Below, piece after piece: positions 16,707 to 20,501 of a stretch of 20,501 nt of DNA (its first letter is position 1; the number at the start of each line of letters is the position of its first letter). The stretch lies in assembly GCA_033557675.1 (NCBI GenBank), contig JAWQRM010000677.1:1-20501 (forward strand), written 5' to 3'. This stretch comes from Coptodactyla brooksi. Its lineage: Eukaryota; Arthropoda; Insecta; Coleoptera; Scarabaeidae. The notes under the pieces are model-generated. The model had not been told where the DNA came from. It saw only the letters and a list, made by a program, of their open reading frames with translations, and made no database searches. The translations under genes were made by a program, and so were the position numbers.

Positions 16707-17009
16707 ATTGCACAAAATATAATAAAAAAACTCCTTTTCTTGCTCTTCAAATGTTATTTACAGACGTTGTGCACTATATAGTAAGTGCATCATCGGTTGT
16801 AAACCTACAAAGGATATTTTAACAAAAAGTACAATAAAAATGTAAATTACTCACAGTTCAAGTAACAAATAAGCACGTGATAAATGGGCGGGATACAAAA
16901 AACTGCATTGACAAAACTACGCAAACATGCTTTATAAAAACTAGTTTACAAGGAAAGTTATACAGGTCATAAAATCTTATAGTAAACATTTAAAATTGTT
17001 ATTTAATTT
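16707..17009. other. No gene recognised
   Basis: Sequence between the MITE and the LINE fragment. No motif seen. Confidence 0.4.
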
Positions 17010-17800
17010 ATGGATTCGAGGTGCGGAATGGAGTTAGACAAGGCAATCAACAATTATTCAACAACAAATACCACTGCATAGCTTATGCCGATGGCCTGAC
17101 ATTACTAGCGAAATCGAAGAAAGTACTGAAAAGAACAGTAAAACGACTAGGGAAAGAGGCAGCAGAACTGGATCTAGTCATACATCAGGGTAAGACAAAG
17201 TACATGCTGGATGACGAGGAGGACTTGATGGTATATATAAGAAACGAAGGATGTAAGTTCCAGAAAGTAAAAAAAAAAAACTTTTATATTTGGGCGTCAT
17301 TTCAACGAACAATGCCCACGAAGAACAAGAAATAATTACCAGAATAGTAAAGGGCAGCAGGAAGTATGGGGTGCTACAACCGTTATTGAAATCGAAGTAT
17401 TGTTCGAGAAACATGAAGTTGAAAACATGTAACACAGTTATCAAACCAAAAGTCACATATGTAAGCGAAACAACATTAACAAAGAAACTAGGAGAACGAC
17501 TGGAACGGTGGCAAAGGAAGATGCTGAGAGCGATCTATGGAGTATATCAAGTATATATCAAGTACAACAAGTGTCAGGACACAGAGGCTAAGATGGTTCG
17601 GTCATATCGAAAGGTCAGGTACGGAAAGAATGAGAAAAACAATGCTGCAGAGGGTGCCGATTACCAAGAAAAGGAGAGCGCGGCCGAGAAGAAGGTGATG
17701 GGATAGCGTGATGGAGGACCTGGAAAACCTGCACATGAGGGATTGGAGAAAGAAGGCGAGGGACAAAACTAGCAACAGGGTACTCGCGACCAGCAGGTAG
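17010..17800 (+). pseudogene. RTE-like LINE, 3' half of the polyprotein
   Basis: GVRQGNQQLFNN is followed by AYADGLTLLAKSKKVLKRTV (YADD box with the second Asp changed to Gly). Then come EAAELDLVIHQGKTKYM, and GCKFQKVKK running into a poly-A stretch at 17268-17280, where the frame slips. In the new frame LLYLGVISTNNAHEEQEIIT, GSRKYGVLQPLLKSKYCSRN and ERLERWQRKMLRAIYG follow, the RT-distal region of RTE-like LINEs. After a second slip near 17545-17590 RWFGHIERSGTERM, KKRRARPRR, a stop and WDSVMEDLENLHMRDWRKKA form the typical C-terminus, ending near 17800. The upstream RT fingers and endonuclease are absent (5' truncation, usual for LINEs). Catalytic loss and three lesions make it inactive. 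Confidence 0.9.
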
Positions 17801-17939
17801 CTGTGCGTCCGCCAGGCGGCGCCATGCTGTCTAGGCATTTAAAACGCCTTTAAAAAATCGAGAGGGGAATAAAACTGTTTTCTTTCAATTTTGTTAGTAT
17901 ATTTGTCGCTGATTACGTAAAAAACAATTCTAATTTTAT

Positions 17940-18160
17940 GAAAAGAAACTAAAAAATATTCTAAAATAAAATAAATTCTTAAAAACCAGTCTGAACGCAA
18001 AACAAAACAATAAAATTACAAATGCGGCTGAAATATGCCTCCCTGAACAGATAAACAATACCCCAACCGATCGTAGAAATTGCTTCTAACATTAGAAAGC
18101 ATTTCAGGTATGATTCGGAGGGCTGCTAATTTCAAGCAATGTACAGTTATTTCTACATAA
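17940..18160 (-). pseudogene. Mariner-like transposase, extreme C-terminus (copy 2)
   Basis: The minus strand reads ALRIIPEMLSNVRSNFYDRL, then GYCLSVQGGIFQPHL, the canonical C-terminal end of mariner/SETMAR transposases. It is followed by the AT-rich tail (ctaaaataaaataaattctt near 17960) shared with copy 1. Only about 40 residues remain. It is better preserved than copy 1 over the same region and lies directly after the LINE end. Confidence 0.78.
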
Positions 18161-18327
18161 GCCCTCGAAAAGAATAAATACCAATAAATATTGTTTACGT
18201 ATGTATATGTCTTATACCTTAATAATCGTTCATAATACTTCTTTATCTCATTCTAAGCTAATAAGCGTTCACAAATTCACTTATCACTTATTCTTCTTCC
18301 GCTAATTCGAAAATTCTTTGTTACTAG

Positions 18328-18673
18328 GTGCACCAAAGCATACGAAGACCTCCAAATTACCCTGAAATGTTGCCTTAGCACAAACTCGAAGCTGAAGGAT
18401 CGCATCGAGTTGCTGGAGCAGATGACAAGCGAGGGCGATGAGGGCAAACGCAAAGATGTCGATGTCCAGAGAAAACAAGTGGCTGACCTTACCAAGAACC
18501 TGGTGGAGACGAAACTAAACAATGACGCTCGCATGCACGAGATGGAAAATCAATTGAAGCGAAAAATGCTTGAAATGGAGAGGATGTACACGGACAAACT
18601 TAATAAACAGGAAATAGAATCCGACAAGAAACTGGACGAGGTCAGCGTGAAACTGCAAAGAGAAACAATTCTT
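18328..18673 (+). CDS. Internal exon of a coiled-coil protein gene
   Basis: After a pyrimidine-rich tract ending ttactAG at 18327, an open frame runs without stop to AATTCTT|GTAAGT at 18673/18674, an excellent donor. The first base completes a split codon (phase 2 intron before it); the end is phase 0. The translation starts CTKAYEDLQITLKCCLSTNS and goes on KLKDRIELLEQ, VADLTKNLVETKLNND and KMLEMERMYTDKLNKQ, with dense Glu, Lys, Arg and heptad-spaced Leu/Met, so a long coiled coil of about 115 residues. The codons are GC-richer than the flanking DNA. I do not recognise the family; ciliary or cytoskeletal coiled-coil proteins look like this, but so do many others. It has no transposon motif and no lesion, and is the clearest host coding sequence here together with the next exon. 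At least one 5' exon must lie upstream. Confidence 0.85.
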
Positions 18674-18720
18674 GTAAGTATGCTCTTCCACGTTCGTAAT
18701 AAAATTCACTGCCGTTTTAG
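18674..18720 (+). other. 47-bp GT..AG intron
   Basis: gtaagt ... ccgttttag, phase 0. The frame is open on both sides, the coiled-coil pattern continues across it, and both exons start the following heptads with NSKLK (NSKLKDRIELLE in one, NSKLKSDIESMM at the start of the next). It is very short even for an insect. Confidence 0.85.
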
Positions 18721-19146
18721 AATTCAAAATTAAAGAGTGACATCGAATCTATGATGAAGATGAATGTCGGCTTGAAGGGTAAAATTCAACTGCTTAAATC
18801 CAAGTATTCGACGGAGAAAACGTCATTGGAAATAGAACTCACCGAACTGAAAGATATAAATAGGAACATTAACGGGGAGGCGTTGCGTTGGCGACGAGAA
18901 ATAGATAGGATCACAGACCAAAATACAAAATTCAAGCAGATCATTGCTGACTACCAAACGAAAGTGCAGCGCGACACGATTCGTTTGGAAGAACTCTCAC
19001 ACATAAACAGGACCTGCAAGCACATAAATAACAAGCTCACGGGCGAGATCTGGGGATACAAGCAAACAAACAACGAACTAAAGACACGCCTTGAGGAAAT
19101 GATTGCGGAGGAGGGTAAATTAAAGGCGGAAGTAGAGAGATTAAGG
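18721..19146 (+). CDS. Second coiled-coil exon of the same gene
   Basis: It starts at aattcaaaatta after the AG at 18720 and reads NSKLKSDIESMMKMNVGLKG, KIQLLKSKYSTEKTSLEIEL, TELKDINRNINGEALRWRRE, then KVQRDTIRLEELSHINRTCK and ELKTRLEEMIAEEGKLKAEV. All 142 codons are open. Heptad spacing and high charge continue, with a few Asn/Gly interruptions. A donor of moderate quality (ttaagg|GTAATA) follows at 19147; without it the frame would run through the intron and stop at 19165-19167 after seven more codons. Function unknown; no catalytic or binding motif is visible. It is intact, with no sign of decay, in contrast to every neighbour. Confidence 0.85.
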
Positions 19147-19231
19147 GTAATATACCATAAACCATAGCCACGTACAGATAATTATTTGGTATATAACTAC
19201 ATATATGAATATTATTTCTTTTATTTACCAG

Positions 19232-19264
19232 TTACTGCGAACACTTACTATTACAAATGGCTAG
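19232..19264 (+). CDS. Probable last exon of the coiled-coil gene
   Basis: The tract attatttcttttatttaccAG ends at 19231 and is a strong acceptor. In phase 0, as required by the previous exon, the sequence reads LLRTLTITNG followed by TAG at 19262-19264. The intron would be 85 bp. No AATAAA lies close; candidates occur only far downstream (acaataaatg near 19814). The alternative is that the protein ends in the retained intron at 19167. Confidence 0.5.
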   Translation, partial: LLRTLTITNG

Positions 19265-19870
19265 TACAAATCATTAGCATCAACAAACTTTTTCTTGTAA
19301 CATTTAGGCGATTAAACTGAAGACTACATTGTTGATTTATAAATCTCGATATTTGTGTTTCTGCTAATTACTGTACTTTTCATCAACAATGCGAACTTAG
19401 AGAATATCTTATGTCATGTATGCATTCTTTGTTCTATAACAATATAATATTCTATGAACAATTGTTTATATTACATCTCTTCTTTCCTTCTTCATTTTTC
19501 TTTTGGAAATGGCTATCGACCAAAGTCTTTCCGCCGTGTTTCTTCTTTCTTTCCCTTCCCTTATTTCGATCTTCTCTCACACGCTTCTTCCGTGTGTATA
19601 CAGTGTAGTAAAGTTCCGCTTGGCGCATAGGGAATATACACAGGAGTCCAATCACGAGTCCGTGACCCCCCCCCCCTGCCCTACCAACCCACGTTTGCCA
19701 GGCCCGATCAGCCGCGCGAACGCTTATTGTTAGTTACTTTCTGATACGCTGGTGGCGTGCACACCTAGCGCGTCTTTACATCGTTCTACGTACACTTATT
19801 TTTTTTACTATTAACAATAAATGTTTATGTATCTCTTTTCGAACGTTTAAGTTCGACGGACAAGCAAACA
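19265..19870. other. Downstream flank with pyrimidine tracts and a C-run
   Basis: No recognisable coding sequence. A pyrimidine-rich stretch covers about 19475-19590, an 11-base C-run lies at 19666-19676, and 19640-19790 is unusually GC-rich. Part of this may be 3' UTR of the coiled-coil gene or an unrelated promoter-like patch; nothing decides between them. Confidence 0.4.
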
Positions 19871-19879
19871 CTTCATTCT

Positions 19880-20040
19880 TACTAAAATAAAAGATCGTTC
19901 TAAAATAAAATAATTCTAATATTTACAAATAAAACTAAATGGAAGATTCAAGCATGCCACACAAAAAGAAATCATTTGGCGATAAATCTGGCGATCTAGG
20001 GGACCAAATGATACTGCCACTTCTGCTAATAATACGATGA
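19880..20040 (-). pseudogene. Mariner-like transposase fragment (copy 3)
   Basis: The minus strand reads HRIISRSGSIIWSPRSPDLS, then PNDFFLCGML, the segment around the third catalytic residue of mariner-like transposases with the Asp before FFL kept. It then passes directly into the AT-rich tail (ttctaaaataaaataattct near 19895) seen after copies 1 and 2, so the C-terminal 80 or so residues have been deleted. About 30 residues remain. Confidence 0.72.
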
Positions 20041-20301
20041 GGAAAAGTATTTCTCAGAAATTCTCGCACCCTCGTCAAAGTTGAGTGGGAGGTTTCGGAC
20101 AGCAGGAATCACTTACAAGGAGATGCCGCCAACTGCGAAATTTGAATGAGTTATAGTTCATTCGATAGGGGAGGTCGAGGGTACAAAAAGTGTAAGAGGG
20201 TTTGGGTGAATGGGCTTTCGTTTGTGAGAAATATGCGTGTAAAGTTGAACATTCGAGTAGCACTGTGACAAGTATCTTTGATAGCTTTCACTAAGCATGA
20301 A

Positions 20302-20382
20302 GCGCTGTGGCCTAGTAGCTAGAGACGCACACTTTGTATTTTGTTACCTGGCGCGAGTCAGTTCGAGACCACGTACGGCGTC
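20302..20382 (+). repeat. tRNA-like SINE head or tRNA pseudogene
   Basis: TGGCCTAGTAG (20308-20318) matches RNA polymerase III box A (TRGCNNARYNGG type), and AGTTCGAGACC (20360-20370) matches box B (GGTTCGANTCC) at usual spacing. A T-run from 20385 could terminate transcription. The 5' gcgctgt and 3' acggcgtc ends pair only poorly, and no clean anticodon stem is visible, so it is not a functional tRNA. The poly-T-rich stretch that follows could be the SINE tail or just AT-rich flank. Confidence 0.55.
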
Positions 20383-20484
20383 AATTTTTTTTTTATTTTT
20401 TAGAACTGCAGTTATTACTTTCATTAATTTTATTTTCACCAATTTTTTTTCTAGTTTCACCAATTATATATTTATTAATATATT

Positions 20485-20501
20485 TATATATATATATATA
20501 T
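20485..20501. repeat. (TA)n microsatellite at the right edge
   Basis: The window ends inside an alternating TA run, preceded by interrupted TA-rich sequence from about 20464. Confidence 0.95.

Noticed and set aside
18277..18727. Minus-strand open frames opposite the coiled-coil exons
   Set aside because: They are rich in Leu, Ser and Phe because they are the antisense of Glu/Lys-rich codons; splice signals support the plus strand.
20050..20300. Open frames on both strands between the mariner fragment and the SINE-like sequence
   Set aside because: No recognisable motif in any frame; the stretch is only moderately GC-richer and may be unknown repeat.
1..20501. CRISPR arrays, operons or other prokaryotic systems
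   Set aside because: No spaced direct repeats of CRISPR size, no gene clusters with ribosome binding sites; the content is eukaryotic throughout.

Overview
This window looks like an AT-rich arthropod genome, most likely an insect and possibly a hymenopteran (the order is a weak inference). It carries several eukaryotic transposon families, spliced exons with GT..AG introns, and no prokaryotic gene layout. Both ends run into (TA)n tracts, so the window may be a whole contig that broke at microsatellites. Nearly all the recognisable sequence is decayed mobile DNA, and only two stretches look like host coding sequence.

Layout, left to right. A Gypsy-type integrase remnant (about 640-1169, minus) is followed by a THAP/DDE_4-like transposase remnant (about 1600-2190, plus) and a hAT-like transposase remnant (3200-3545, plus). 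A cluster of perfect hairpins lies at 3610-4106. A worn Penelope-like element (PLE) follows, with its terminal repeat at 4750-4870. Next come a mariner-like 3' fragment (5750-6121, minus), a three-unit 30-bp tandem repeat (6931-7020) and a Merlin/IS1016-like transposase relic (7651-8330, plus). A GC-richer candidate first exon sits at 8841-9057.

From 9228 to 13330 lies a nested block. The outermost layer is a minus-strand LINE split into a 3' part (9228-9670) and a reverse-transcriptase part (12930-13330). Inside it is a minus-strand IS630/Tc1-like transposase gene, itself split. Inside that are a solo PLE terminal repeat (10315-10405) and a larger PLE (10990-12295) whose GIY-YIG endonuclease is well preserved and whose two terminal repeats face opposite ways. 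The PLE terminal repeats contain hammerhead-ribozyme-like cores. I find five of these in the window, in two sequence families.

The right part holds another PLE terminal repeat (13660-13815), a ZMYM/hAT-type transposase relic (13893-14440, minus), about 1.9 kb with nothing I recognise, a 193-bp MITE (16514-16706), an RTE-like LINE 3' end (17010-17800, plus) and two more mariner-like fragments. The clearest host gene is here: plus-strand exons at 18328-18673 and 18721-19146, with a probable last exon at 19232-19264, encoding the C-terminal part of an unidentified coiled-coil protein. A tRNA-like (SINE head) sequence lies at 20302-20382.

The candidate first exon at 8841 and the coiled-coil exons share strand and base composition and could belong to one gene whose roughly 9-kb intron is filled with transposons. 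Their splice phases do not join directly, so this is unproven. The most interesting signals are the hammerhead-like motifs, the inverted PLE repeats with a TATA box, and the multilayer nesting.
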